A DNA stretch of 64,000 bases from CAZZNY01 sp964655935 (GCA_964655935.1 CAZZNY010000001.1:372001-436000); one strand, 5' to 3'; shown: positions 53,428-64,000, counted from the first letter of the stretch. Made by a program: numbers and translations. The notes: a model not told the origin generated them from the sequence alone.

Positions 53428-54309
53428 TTAATTCTCTAGTACTTTTATCCTCCACTGCCCTGCTGGTAACTTATTTCCTCGAATCCAAGGATTGAGCTGC
53501 CGAATAGTAGCATAATTATATCACTGGTCGATCGCCCAAGATTTCAGGTCATCCATTTTTTCTACAAACAATTCCTTCGTTTTCGGCACATCGAATGATT
53601 CCCCGAGATCAGCTGAGTCAAATATATCCTTCGCATGAAGTGTGATGTATTTTATAGCTAATATACGAAATACGTATCGTGCCGTCTCTTCATTCAAATA
53701 CAGATCATAATATGTTTTTACCTGCTGGTCATCAAGTGCCCGCCTGAGTCAGTTTTCTCATCGATTATACGCAGCCGCCGTGAGTGTCCAATCAGAGAAA
53801 TCTTCGTGAATTTTTTTGAGGTATTTTATAGCCGCATCAGTAGATTTTTCAAAATGAAATCGCTCATCGACATCATCAGTTACAATAAGGCCATACTGAC
53901 GAGCTGTATCCGGCATAAATTGCCAAAGTCCAGCGGCTCCCGCTCCACTGGAAATATCCACATTCAGCCAGCTTTCAGCTGCAGCAAGATATTTGAAATC
54001 ATCAGGAACACTGGCTTCTTTTAGTCTCTGCTCTATCGTCGGATAATATGATTGTATTCGACGGTAATACATAATAAACTGATAAATATTGAATCGAGTA
54101 ATTGATAATTCTCGATCAAATTTCTCCCGATTAAAAATATATTTTCATTCAAATAATACTTTTTCATTCGCAAAATCAATATCCGAATAACCGATAACTT
54201 GTGCAAGATCCACAGTTGCAGTTTTTCTTTCGATAAATGCCCAAAAAGAAATACTACAAATAAGGAGCATAAGAACTCAGATGAGAACAATCTTAAATCG
54301 CATAAGCAT
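53428..54309 (-). CDS. Lytic transglycosylase (SLT) with LysM-like end
   Basis: 293 aa. N-terminal transmembrane anchor (residues about 4-26). SLT fold: LAAAESWLNVDISSGAGAAGLWQFMPDTARQYGL (catalytic Glu in AAES, GLWQFMP substrate-binding motif) and WTLTAAAYNRG. The C-terminal 45 residues (VEKMDDLKSWAIDQGYNYATIRQLNPWIRGNKLPAG) look LysM-like. Cleaves peptidoglycan glycan strands. Two alternative starts (54309 or 54303) differ by two residues. Confidence 0.9.
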
Positions 54310-54372
54310 TGGATTAATCTAAGGCATTTTACAAATCCAATCGTAACACGCAAACATCTTTCCGAAATAGTG

Positions 54373-54400
54373 TTGACATATGAATATATTTACATATAAA
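54373..54400 (+). promoter_or_regulatory. Promoter of the 54429 gene
   Basis: TTGACA (perfect), 16-bp spacer, TATAAA, 28 bp before the ATG. Confidence 0.55.
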
Positions 54401-54428
54401 TTCCATAGTATTTCCTCACAAGGCGTCT

Positions 54429-54938
54429 ATGTCTCCAGAGCTCGATATAAAGACAAATCATTTAGAAAAAAATATTGATGAGATTTCTCTTATGAAACAA
54501 GTAGATGATCTCTATGAAGCCACTAAAGTATTCACTCATTTCTCAAGATTGAGTGATTTTATCTATACTTGGTATAAAACAAAAATTCGAGAATTTTCTA
54601 GGCTCTGACTAGAAAATACTGAAAAAATGAATAAGGTACTCTGTCGGACAGTTATCGAGTGTTATACAATGTATATTATTGAGATCGAACAGATTATAAC
54701 CTCACATATTCGAGACTGGGAGCATGCTCAACCTCTTTTAGGACAATATACTTTTCGATCTACCAATAAAGAAGATTATTTAATAGAAAATGTGGAGATA
54801 TCTGAAATAGATGCGAAAAAATTCTTAAAGAATTCGGAAAAGGTTTTAAAAAATATGATTTTCCCTCTGCAAAAAAAAGAGGAGGAAGCCTTAAAAAACG
54901 AAGTCGGTGCATCAAAAAGAGTAAACACTCTCCTATAA
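54429..54938 (+). CDS. Hypothetical helical protein
   Basis: 169-aa soluble, mostly helical, acidic/basic protein (SPELDIKTNHLEKNIDEISL..). It resembles no family I recognise. One UGA (LGLENTEK). A strong bidirectional terminator lies directly after it, separating it from rpsO. Confidence 0.65.
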
Positions 54939-54952
54939 TTTATCTACAAAGA

Positions 54953-54985
54953 AAAAACTCCAAGCATTTCTGCTTGGAGTTTTTT
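54953..54985. terminator. Bidirectional terminator
   Basis: AAAAACTCCAAGCA TTTC TGCTTGGAGTTTTTT between the 54429 gene and rpsO (convergent). Confidence 0.9.
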
Positions 54986-54996
54986 AGAATTCAAAA

Positions 54997-55260
54997 TTAT
55001 TTTCGAAGTTCAAGCTTAGCAAGAATAGCATCGTATCGTTCACTATCTTTTTTCTTGAGGTAATTCAAGAGTTTTCGTCGTTTTGCTACCATGAGCATAA
55101 TACCACGTCGTGAATGATTATCTTTCTTGTGAGTCTCGAGATGAGTCTTGAGATTCTCGATTCGATTCGTAAGAATCGCTACTTGTACTTCTGGAGAACC
55201 AGTATCTCCTTTATGTGTTGCGTGCTCTGTCATGAGCGCTTTCTTTTCTTGCCTATCCAT
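54997..55260 (-). CDS. rpsO: Ribosomal protein S15
   Basis: 87 aa. Conserved HKGDTGSPEVQVAILTNRI, HKKDNHSRRGIMLMVAKRRKLLNYLKKKD and ERYDAILAKLELRK at the end. Primary rRNA-binding protein of the 30S subunit. No pnp next to it. Full length for the family. Confidence 0.97.
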   Translation of the reverse strand: MDRQEKKALMTEHATHKGDTGSPEVQVAILTNRIENLKTHLETHKKDNHSRRGIMLMVAKRRKLLNYLKKKDSERYDAILAKLELRK

Positions 55261-55593
55261 AAGACAGTATTTTGATTAAAAAGGTAAAAGCTATCCGGAA
55301 AATACACCAGAAGAGCGAGGAGAGTATATAAAAAAAGTCTAAAGTTGCAAATCGAAAGTGAAAAGAATAGCGAGAAAATGTGTTGTCATCCTGGAATTTT
55401 CTGGAAATATTCCTATTCGAAGGTATAAAACTCATTCCAGAAAATATCCAGGATCTTCCTTTTTTAAAGCCAATAACGAAGAAATAATTTCTAAATGTTC
55501 TGAATTTTATCGGGAGATTCCAGATATTTTTCTCTATCACTTTAGTAGCTTCGTAATGAAATTCTTTCGAAAAATTCTGGAATGACAGATATT
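55261..55593. other. Intergenic region with one dispersed repeat
   Basis: 333 bp between rpsO and the cNMP-domain gene. The copy-6 element occupies 204 bp; the left end should hold the rpsO promoter (not identified). Confidence 0.6.
55384..55587. repeat. MITE/REP-like dispersed element, copy 6
   Basis: 204 bp, ends TGTCATCCTGGAATTTT and AAAATTCTGGAATGACA, a 17-bp terminal inverted repeat with two mismatches. Internal TTCCAGAAAATATCCAGGATC. The most complete copy in the window; no ORF. Confidence 0.85.
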
Positions 55594-55995
55594 TTACTGA
55601 TTTCCGTAAAAATTATCCTTAATTCGAGCGAGAATTTTTTGTTTGATTTCGTCATATCGATCTGATTTTCGGTAGAGCATCAAAAAATCATCTTTATTAA
55701 ACATAAGAACTTCCACGTCCTCCACTGCTTTAACTGTGGCGGTTCGCGGTTCATTTGTAATAAGAGCAAGCTCTCCGAAAACATCACCTGCTGGAAGTGT
55801 AGCAATCTTTTTGATTCCTCGATAAATATCTACAACTCCTGATTTTACAAAATAAGCCTTATCATCCGAAGCATCACCTTCAACAATAATATTTTCTCAC
55901 TTCTGAAAAGATTTTGTCTGAGCCATAAGAAGAAAATATGATATCTCTTGTAAAGAGAGTCATTCAAAAATATAGAGACTTTCTGGATTTAACAT
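55594..55995 (-). CDS. Cyclic-nucleotide-binding domain protein
   Basis: 133 aa made of a single cNMP-binding fold. Phosphate-binding cassette GDVFGELALITNEPRTATVKA (about residues 75-95) keeps the Glu and Arg that contact cyclic nucleotide ribose-phosphate. No HTH, so it is not a complete CRP-type regulator. It may be a sensory subunit. Opposite in strand to the following genes. Confidence 0.85.
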
Positions 55996-56074
55996 ATATG
56001 TATAGATAAAAAATAAATCGAATGAATTATAGCATTTACTGCCACAGAAAGCAAATTTTAGAGCACACTTCTTT

Positions 56075-56101
56075 TTGCAAAATATGATTTTTGTATACAA
56101 T
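56075..56101 (+). promoter_or_regulatory. Promoter candidate for the DUF2164 gene
   Basis: TTGCAA and TACAAT with a 15-bp spacer, 44 bp before ATG 56146. Confidence 0.35.
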
Positions 56102-56145
56102 AACCTCACAAATAATGCCAACTTGATACATTTACGTTCATACAT

Positions 56146-56403
56146 ATGAAAAAAATATCACGAAAATGAGATTTTCTCTTGACTCAAGATGAACGAAAAA
56201 CGGCCACTCGAGAAATCGCAACATACTTTGAAAATGAGTTTGAACAAGAACTTGGAATTATAGCGACAGAAGACCTTCTTGATTTTATGCTCGATATCAT
56301 CTGATGACACATCTATAATAAGGCAGTAGAAGATTCGAGAACCACTATGCGGGAAAGTCTTTGAAATCTCGATGTTACCATAAGTTCCCTCTTGCGTTCA
56401 TAG
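56146..56403 (+). CDS. DUF2164 family protein
   Basis: 85 aa. Sequence ATREIATYFENEFEQELGIIATEDLLDFMLDIIGGHIYNKAVEDSRTTMRESLGNLDVTISSL matches the DUF2164 pattern (Yf..E.de..G.i....lLdF....iG..iYN.av.D). Function unknown. It sits alone, 43 bp before ftsE. Confidence 0.72.
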
Positions 56404-56446
56404 TCATTCTTTTTGTTTTCATTTTTAATTCACTCCTCTTCTTATC

Positions 56447-57124
56447 ATGGAACTAAAAAATGCCACCATTGCTTATGGTGTAAAAAAAGTATTAAAAAAC
56501 CTCAATATTACTATCAATTCTGGAGAATTCGTATTTCTTATCGGTTATTCAGGATCCGGAAAATCCAGCTTCATCAAGACACTCATCGGTGAACTCAAGC
56601 CTCTCGAATGAGTAATTCTCGATCACAAGGGTCAAAATATCTACGAGTATTCCGCTCGTGAGCTCACTCATTATAGAAGAAATATCTGAATTATTTTTCA
56701 GGATTATAAACTTCTTCGTAATCGAACCGTTCGTGAGAATGTCGCTTTCGCGATGGAAGTCTGTGGTTACAGTGACTCAAAAATCGTAAATAGAGCACCG
56801 GAAGTACTGACGCAAGTAGGTATTTTACATAAAAAAGATGCCTTTATTAACACGCTTTCTGGTGGAGAAGCTCAACGAGTCGCTATCGCGCGTGCTCTTA
56901 TCCATGATCCACACACTATCATCGGGGATGAGCCAACTGGAGATCTCGATCCACATAACGCAGAAGAGATTATAAATATTCTTCTTGAACTCAATCGTGC
57001 TGGAAAAACGATTATTATCGCGACTCACGATGATAAACTCGTCAATCGTCTCAAGAAAAGAGTTATCACTTTCAAAGATGGAAAGGTTTTTTCTGATATA
57101 AAAGAAGGAGAATATAATATTTAA
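56447..57124 (+). CDS. ftsE: FtsE-type cell division ABC ATPase
   Basis: 225 aa. Walker A GYSGSGKSSFIK, Q-loop IIFQDYKLLRNRTVRENVAFAMEV, signature LSGGEAQRVAIARAL, Walker B IIGDEPTGDLD, H-loop ATHDDK. FtsE normally pairs with FtsX to activate peptidoglycan hydrolases at the septum; the next gene here is not FtsX. Two UGA codons (LEGVIL, NIGIIF). Confidence 0.9.
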
Positions 57125-57153
57125 TTTATATCCTTTATTTATTGTTTGATTTT

Positions 57154-58383
57154 ATGGAAATACCCTCATTACAATCCTACTCATCTAAAAATATCTGAAT
57201 TGCTGAAGATATTGATTGGCGAATTCTTGCAAATCAACTCAATAACTCCAAACTATTTCGAGGATTCAATTTTACTCCTGAAAAGATTATGCAGCTTTGT
57301 AATGATGATACAAGTGGCCTTCAGGTAGAATCTGTATGAAATGATCATATGCTTATTGAAGAATGAAAAAAAGATTCTCGTGATATTTTTATGATTATTA
57401 GTGGACAAGCTCAGATTATCGCACAGTGAAAAGTGATAGCTACTATGGATAAGCCAGCTGATCTTTTCGGTGAAAATGGCTATCTTGATCCAAAACATGG
57501 GCGAATTGCAACCGTAAAAACATTTCATGAAAATCCCAACATGCGACATAAAATATTGCGCATTAAAAGTGATTTTATCGAGACATATCTCGCGAAAGAC
57601 CCAGAAAATCGTTGCAGATTCTATAAGAATCTTGGGCTTGAGATGACAAAAAAGCTCCAACAAATGAATACTCTTCTTTTAAATATTTGAAAACATAAAG
57701 AATGTAAGACGAAACTTGATGCTATTTTAGATTTTTTTCGCCGTGAAGCTGGTATAAAAAAATCAACAAAAGCAAAAAAAAATCTCCCCGAATGAGTAAA
57801 AATAGCAGATCCCTATGAACGACTTTTTCTTAACTGTCAGTTATTTCAGGATATCGGTGAGGTTTCCGGCCTCCATCATAAAAATGGAACATCTCTTGTG
57901 GAATCTTTTATGCTTGGAACGATAGAATGAAATATCCCTGAGCCAATTCGACCAAAATTTGTACAACTCGATATAAACGAGTCTGTTTTCCCTGTACAGA
58001 GTAATGAGTTTTGAGTAATTCTCAGTGGTGAAGTTGAAATAGAAAATGCTTGAGAAGATGGAAATCCTGGACTTATCAATCGCCTTGGACTTGACGATAT
58101 TGTCTGAGAAGTAAAAGCTCTGAACCTTGAAATACAAAGAACTGCCGTTGTTCGAGCTCGTAAAAGAAATACTATTGTGGTTCTTTTTTCTCCAGCTTAT
58201 ATCAATGCTCTTACAAATATTGATCTCATCGCGCTTATTTATAAAAATCTCCTCGGGAGTATTGGTGAAAAAATAAAATCTATGAATCAAATATGGTCAA
58301 TGATTCTTGAGGTTTCTTTTCAAGAACAAGATTGTGGAGATGTTCGTGAAGAAATTTGTCATACCGTACAGTCTTTGTTATAA
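57154..58383 (+). CDS. Tandem cNMP-binding-domain protein
   Basis: 409 aa with two diverged cyclic-nucleotide-binding-like domains. Domain 1 (about 80-170) has IFMIISGQAQIIAQGKVIATMDKPADLFGENGYLDPKHGRIATVKT; domain 2 (about 270-360) has FGVILSGEVEIENAGE and LGLDDIVGEVKALNLEIQRTAVVRARK. The usual PRxATV Arg is not fully conserved, so ligand binding is uncertain. No membrane segment. It takes the position of ftsX after ftsE (29-bp gap). Confidence 0.72.
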
Positions 58384-58399
58384 TTATTTATTTGTTTTC

Positions 58400-59968
58400 A
58401 TGTTAAATTCCTCTGAAACTCTCAGTGAAAAATTTGTCAAAAAAGGCTTTTGGCTCTATTTTTTTTCGTTCATTTGAGCACCAATCTGATATATTCTAAA
58501 AATTATTTTTTCTTACAATCTCAGTATCGAAGAGCTCTGAGTTCTTTATTGAGTCATTAGTCTCGTAGGACTTTTTATCGTATATCATGATCTTGGACTT
58601 ACTGAAAGTCTGAATTTTTTTCTCCCAAAGTATATCGTCAAAAAAGATTGGAAAAGTGTTAAATCACTTATGAGCTATGCTCTTATAGGTCAAATTAGTA
58701 CAAGTATAATTATATTTTCTGTCCTCTATTTTGGATCGGATTTTATTGCAACTCATTACTTTCATACCCCCATTGCAAAGCCTGTTCTGCAAATATTTAG
58801 TTTCTTTTTCTTAGGAATGAATGCATTCCAAATGACGAATACATTTTTCTGAGCCGTGCAGAATACAAAATCACAAAAAGGTACCGAATTTTTACGAATG
58901 ATTTCAAGTCTCGCTGCTACTCTTGTCTTTTGGAGATTTTGATACGGAACAATTGAAAACTATGCATGGACTTGGGTTATCTGACTTATTGTGGGAATTA
59001 TATACAGTCTTTTCACATTTTATAAGAACTACTATATTCCCTATTTATCTCAAGTTAAAGCCGTCTTTGAAAAACCTCTCATAAAACAAGTCATGTGATA
59101 TGCCTTTTGGGTGCTTATGGCTTCAAATATTGGTTCAGTACTCTGACAAATTGATATGCAACTTGTTATATATATATTAGGTGGAAAAGAAGCGGGATAT
59201 TATACCAATTATTTAAGCATAATTGGTATGCCTTTTTTGTTTGTTACTCCGATTATTGCTTTTATGTTTCCTGTCATATCAGAACTATTTTGACGAGGTG
59301 ACCTCACAAAAATCACCATGCTCAAAAATGTTTTTTATAAATATTTTTCTATTATTGCAATCGCCATTTCTGTATTTTTCTTTGTTTTCTGAACTGAATT
59401 AGCTATCGTTCTTTTTTGATCTAATTTTTCGACATCTGGTGAAATTCTCAAATACTCTGCATTTTTCCTTATTTTTAATCTACTACTTCAAATAAATTTT
59501 CAAATTCTTGGTGGTATAGGTCAGGCACGAGGTCGAGTAAAAATTCTTGGAATTGGTTTCGTTTTCAATCTTGTTCTCAACCTTATTCTTATTAAATATT
59601 TTTGATCAAGATGATCGAGTCTCGCGGTCGGTATTAGCTGGATTCCGATCTGGTGGATGAGTCTTCGAGCCATAAAACAATTCCCTCTTGCCTTCGATTG
59701 GAAATTTCTCGGTAAAAATATTATATGGATAGCACTTCTCTGAGGTGCATTCTTCTGGATAAAACAAATTTACCCAATACTAAATCTAAAAACTATTTAT
59801 GTTTTTTGAATTCTTATATGAGTTATATTGCTGTTCGCTTGATTTTTTGCAGTTATTAATTTTTCAGAATGAAAACGTTTTATTTGAGAAATTTTAAGTA
59901 TAATGAAAAAGTGAAAACAAAAAGGAGAAAGCGCAGTAGAGATTATGGAAAATTCTACTGCTGAATAA
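58400..59968 (+). CDS. Second flippase of the Wzx/MATE superfamily
   Basis: 522-aa polytopic membrane protein. N-terminal segment FVKKGFWLYFFSFIGAPIGYILKIIFSYNLSIEELGVLYGVISLVGLF and the later GQIDMQLVIYILGGKEAGYYTNYLSIIGMPFLFVTPIIAFMFPVISELF are MOP flippase patterns. Probably translocates a lipid-linked oligosaccharide. It is 35 bp before the giant membrane protein gene. Distinct from the 6933-8510 flippase. About 25 Gly are UGA. Confidence 0.85.
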
Positions 59969-60002
59969 TAAAAACTATTAACTATTAATTATTAACTATC
60001 TT

Positions 60003-63000
60003 ATGAAACTACTGCTCAAAATTCTTCTTTTTACGATAATTGGTATTTGAATAGCATTTTCTTATTATCTCGCACCTTGACACATCGAAAGCGCGAAGGG
60101 ATATGCTTTCTATGTTGTTATGCTTTTGCTCGCCTATTCTACCTATAAGCTCGTCGGACTTTTTAGTGGAAAACCAAAAGTATTATTCACTCCCTTAACG
60201 ATCGCTGGATGGACCTTGCTTCATGTTTTTATTCTCTGTATCACTTTTTTCGATATATCTTGAGGAACAGGATCTCTAATTTTATTTTCAAAAATTGTAG
60301 GTTTTTCTTTTTTTCCGATTCTTATTACACTTATTAATTATTCATTTGGTAAAAAATTCCTTCGTCTCTTGTCTGGATTCAAAAATGAAGATGAACGATT
60401 TCAAATTATTCTTTCTCTCGGACTCGGTTTTGTCGCTTTTTTTACCACTCTTGTCACCATTTGAGTATTTGGTTTTTATAATCCCTGGGTAGTTTTTGGT
60501 ATACTTCTTGTATTTATTGGTATAAGTTTCCGTGAATTTATCGAGACATGTATTTCTCTTCACACTCACACTATCGAGTTCGATAATCATCGTGCGACTG
60601 ATAATTTTTTCGAAAATATTAATCTGAGGCTCCTTTCTACAGAATTTCTTTTTATTATTCTCACTTTTTTAATTGGTATAAATTTCATCAATATTGTTCG
60701 TCCGATGCCAATCGGATGGGATGATCTCGGAGTCTATATGAATTATCCAAATATTATCGCTCATAATGCACAACTCCTTGCAGGAAATGGAATGATTGCA
60801 TGGCAAACTTTCACGGGAATTGGCTTTATGTTCAATTCTACCCCTCAAGCATTCTTCTTGTCAGATCTCTGAGGAATTCTTTCACTTATCGTACTCTGAC
60901 TTTCTTGTTCCTATTTTGTGGATGATAAAAAGAAAGGGTTTATCAATCTTCCTCTGCTCGCTTGTACCATTCTTTTTGCAATGCCAATGGTAATTTTTCA
61001 GCAAGCGAAAGATATAAAAGTAGATCTCGGACTCTTTTTTATGAGTTCAGTGGCTATTTTTGCGAGCGTTTATGTATTTATGAGATATCTGGGCTATAAA
61101 AATGACAATCTCACCCCAAATGAAGGAATCTTTCAAAAAATCTCCTCTGTTTTTAAATGAGAAAATGGTGATACAGGATTTTTTGATACAAAAACTGGAG
61201 TCGCCTACATTCTTATTATCGGACTCGTTGTAGGACTTGCCTTTTCTATCAAATTCACTTCCCTTATGCTTATTTTGGGAATTATCGGAATTTTCTTTTA
61301 TGCAAAAATCGGACTAGCTGGATTTCTCGGATATTTTTTCTTATTCATAGGTTTTTTCACAAAACTCAAACTCTGGGATTATTTAAATGTAAATTATCCG
61401 AAAGATAATCCGGAACTCATTCAAAATACCTTTCTTTTTTGTCTCATACTAGGAATTCTTTTCCTCTGATATGCGACTTGGAAATATTCTTTCGAGGCTT
61501 TTAAAAAACTCGGAATTATCATCTGAGTATTTACTCTCGGAATTTGCATCACTCTAGCTCCTTGGATTTGAAAAAATATGTATGAAATTCGAAATGGACC
61601 TTTTTCTGTCGGTTGGTTATTGTATGGAAAATGAGGTGAGTTCGTCCCCGACTACACAAAAATACACAGCAAAAGCACACTTACAGACATAGAAATAAAA
61701 CAAAAACAAACTCAAGCAACAACCTCAAGTGGAAAAACAGTCAATGAAGATCTTGGTCGATATTTCTGATATGAAGATGGTATCAATAATTATCTCAAGC
61801 TCCCTCTCAATCTCACACTTCAAACCAATCAAGCGGGAGAATATACTGATATCACCTTTCTTTTTCTTGCACTGATTCCAATTATATTTATTTTCTTAAG
61901 TTACCGAAGTCCTTGGTTTGCCCTATGAATCGTATGATGAATCGGAATTATTGGAATGTATTATTTTATACCTTCTTCTGTAAAACTCTTTACTGATTTT
62001 TTTGCAACACAAAAACTTCCAGCTTGATATCTCTGGATTATTTGAATATTTCTTGCACCACTCCCCTTCTTTCTTTATTGACTCGATAATTCCCGTAATA
62101 GTCAGATTTTCAAATTATTACTTATTTTTGCCACACTCTATAATCTCCTCTTTGTAATATCAGCCTATGGTATCGTCTGGTATGGTATTGCTATGTATTT
62201 CTTGTTTCTTGCAATGATAGTGGTCGCTGGAAAAAATCTTGTCCATGATGATGGAACAGACGGAAAAGAAAATACTATTCGTTTTTTGTGAGCCACCGTT
62301 CTCCTTATGATCGGAGCAATCTATTTCTTTGGTTCTAGTTATCCACATGGATTCAAAAATATTGCTGCTGCTGGTTTTAATGACTACAAATGAGGTCAAG
62401 TTTCTCAATCTGAAGGAATATTTAATGCTCATCCCGATTATTACCCAATACTCGTAGAGCTCAATATCGGTAACAAAGAAAAGGCCACTGAACAAATCAT
62501 TAACATAATTAAAAAAACCTCTTCCCTTAAGGTAGTGCTCACTTCTCAACTTTCTCAAAAACTCGATCTTATTAGTATAGAAAATCTTCTCGAAGAAGTA
62601 CAAAAAATCGATAATACAAAACTTGGTGGTGATATCCAGGCGAGTGTTATAAAATGAGAAGCTCGAAAAGTGTTAGATACTCTCTATACTCTCGTTCTCT
62701 ATCCAGAAAAGGAACTCCAAAATACGTGAAATATTTATCGAATAGGAACTTTTCTCACCTATTTTATCAACAATAATAGAACTCGATATTACGATGATAG
62801 CCTCATCTTTAACTTCGATACGTACTTCTCTGACAAAAACCCTGAAAAAACCGTAGAACGAATGAAAAAGATAGGTCTTTCTTATCTTCTCGTAGATCTC
62901 AATGCTGCAACGATCGACCGAGATCCTCGACACGACCTCACGCGACGATATAAAAACCTTCTCTCTACTTTTCGCGCAAAAAATCTCGAACTCGTCCAAA

Positions 63001-63323
63001 CGGATAGTATCTGTCTTCGTATCGCACTCGATGAAAATAATGACAACTATCTCGATTACGCCGGGGTAAACTACGAATCCTACGATGAAAAATGAAACGC
63101 TATAAATCGTGGAATCAAGCAAGCAAAATGTTACAATCATATTCTCGAACTCCTGAGTACTGGAAAAGTAACGAATCTCAAATATTCTTATCTTATTCCT
63201 GTCGGAAACTATCTTAATAGCTTACGAGCAAAGAAATGATGAGATCTCTCCCAAGACGAGCTCGTAAGTGCATTCAAACAATCTGTAAGTCATGGTTGGT
63301 TAGCGTTCTTTAGAATTAAATAA
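60003..63323 (+). CDS. Large polytopic membrane protein, glycosyltransferase C-like
   Basis: 1106 aa, with roughly 15-18 predicted membrane helices in the first 800 residues and a soluble C-terminus (about 790-1106). Early luminal motif RPMPIGWDDLGVYMNYPNIIAHNAQLL holds the acidic residues seen at the active loop of GT-C/PMT-like enzymes (WDDLGVY), followed by FVDDKKKGF. The flippase just upstream (35 bp) fits transfer of lipid-linked sugars onto protein or polymer. I cannot assign an exact family. Intact only in code 25. Confidence 0.72.
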
Positions 63324-63364
63324 TTTTCATTAAATTACTTTTATTATTCTAATTATTTCTCTTT

Positions 63365-63628
63365 ATGCGAACTGCTACTCTTGTTATAAATTATGTCGTC
63401 GGATTTTTCATACTTGCTGGTTTTTTATCTGCTCTATCCGAATGAGTTGCTGAAAACGTAGATGCTCTAATTGGCCTCTTAATAATGCTTTCTGCAATCG
63501 TCGTAAACCTCATATTCGCACACACGGTAAAAATCGTCGGTGATTTACCAAAAGCTGATCTCATGAAAAAAATTGCAGAGCTTGAAGCACAAATACATAT
63601 TGCTCCAGCTCCTGAGAAAGAAGTGTAG
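63365..63628 (+). CDS. Small two-helix membrane protein
   Basis: 87 aa. Two hydrophobic helices (YVVGFFILAGFLSALS and ALIGLLIMLSAIVVNLIFA) and a charged C-terminal helix. No family recognised. It follows the giant protein by 41 bp and ends before a strong terminator, closing that transcription unit. Confidence 0.68.
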
Positions 63629-63651
63629 AAATAACATATAGTCTTAAGATT

Positions 63652-63681
63652 AATAAAGAGCTCATTTCAGAGCTCTTTATT
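63652..63681. terminator. Bidirectional terminator
   Basis: AATAAAGAGCTC ATTTCA GAGCTCTTTATT, perfect 12-bp stem. Confidence 0.85.
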
Positions 63682-63737
63682 AATTACTATTTCCAAATCA
63701 GAAATAAATTATATCAACACCTTCTCAATCTCATGAT

Positions 63738-63775
63738 GGATCCCGGATATTTCTTCCAGAAATTCCGGGATGACG
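63738..63775. repeat. MITE/REP-like fragment, copy 7
   Basis: ATCCCGGATATTTCTTCCAG and AAATTCCGGGATGACG: only one end of the larger element. Between the FtsK-type gene and the terminator. Confidence 0.65.
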
Positions 63776-63799
63776 TATAATTCTTAATTCTTAATTCTT

Positions 63800-64000
63800 C
63801 TACATCACTTCTCTCGGCTTACTTCCATCCGCTGGACCGACGATACCCATATCTTCCATGATATCGATGATGCGAGCTGCTCGGGAATATCAGAGTTTCA
63901 TTCTTCGTTGAAGCATCGAAGTTGATGCCTTTTTCTGTTCTCGTACGATTTTGATTGCTTCGGCAAGTATTTTATCATCCTCGTTATAATCCTCTCCGGC
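63800..64000 (-). CDS. ftsK: FtsK/SpoIIIE-type DNA translocase, C-terminal gamma domain (partial)
   Basis: Last 66 residues of a gene cut by the window end. LAEAIKIVREQKKASTSMLQRRMKLGYSRAARIIDIMEDMGIVGPADGSKPREVM is the winged-helix gamma domain that reads chromosomal orienting sequences in FtsK/SpoIIIE. The Gly of KLGYSRA is UGA. The motor domain lies beyond 64000. Confidence 0.9.

Noticed and set aside
54627..54938. Short start of the 54429 gene
   Set aside because: The frame continues upstream through a UGA to ATG 54429, with a promoter in front.
14534..55587. Insertion sequences with transposases
   Set aside because: The repeated elements have no ORF; no DDE or HUH transposase was found in the window.
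1..64000. Widespread pseudogenes or frameshifts
   Set aside because: Apparent breaks are UGA codons at conserved Gly positions; no true frameshift is needed for any gene I annotate.

Overview
The window is a low-GC bacterial chromosome segment that uses UGA as a sense codon for glycine (translation table 25). In-frame UGA falls exactly where glycine is obligatory: the Walker A neighbourhood, LSGGQ signature and Walker B of the first ABC ATPase, the GGEP motif of the radical SAM enzymes, and conserved glycines of Tgt and RseP. Only TAA and TAG end genes. Together with the small, streamlined gene families this points to the Patescibacteria/CPR lineages Absconditabacteria (SR1) or Gracilibacteria. 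With UGA read as Gly the window resolves into about 56 genes, many of which look broken under the standard code. Few starts have a Shine-Dalgarno sequence; the start codon is usually preceded by a short pyrimidine run, and two genes have a -10 box only 6-7 nt upstream, suggesting leaderless mRNAs.

Layout. 1-3.9 kb: MacB-type ABC export operon (ATPase cut by the window edge, permease, long coiled-coil adaptor). 4-7 kb: small lipoproteins, a secreted barrel-type glycosidase-like protein, a hemerythrin-like protein. 6.9-20 kb, minus strand: a lipid-linked sugar flippase, then five tandem paralogues of a ~570-aa cysteine-rich protein, interrupted by a membrane-associated FtsK/TraG-type ATPase. 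20-27 kb: a TrmB-like regulator with a palindrome at its predicted transcription start, a DUF218-like protein, a PEGA-domain protein, a DNA polymerase III delta-prime-like protein, an MscS channel, tRNA-Lys(CUU) and a transglycosylase-like protein.

27.2-41.0 kb, plus strand: the outstanding region. It starts with a His-Xaa-Ser (HXS) peptide-modification system: HxsD-like protein, small partner, HxsB-type radical SAM maturase, and an HxsA-like substrate ending in (HGS)5-HCS. It then continues without a break into nine more radical SAM enzymes and a class V aminotransferase/cysteine desulfurase, several with overlapping reading frames. Eight of the nine share a C-terminal signature (a P-x-C motif, then C-x2-C-x5-C-x-G) suggesting a shared auxiliary Fe-S cluster. 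This looks like an expanded radical-SAM array around an HXS core and is the best candidate for an undescribed system.

41-46.4 kb: a convergent prepilin (A24) peptidase and a 1252-aa secreted protein with three cysteine-containing Ig-like repeats. 46.4-49.2 kb: DUF1287 lipoprotein, Nudix hydrolase, HD phosphohydrolase. 49.2-55.3 kb, mostly minus: queuine tRNA-ribosyltransferase lacking its usual zinc cysteines, RseP-type site-2 protease, HPF-like protein, PH-like membrane protein, lytic transglycosylase, ribosomal protein S15. 55.6-64 kb: cyclic-nucleotide-binding-domain proteins, DUF2164 protein, FtsE without FtsX, a second flippase, a giant membrane protein, and the end of an FtsK-type translocase. 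Intergenic gaps carry two repeat families: MITE/REP-like elements bounded by TGTCAT-type inverted repeats, and 8-bp GTAAC-based tandem repeats.
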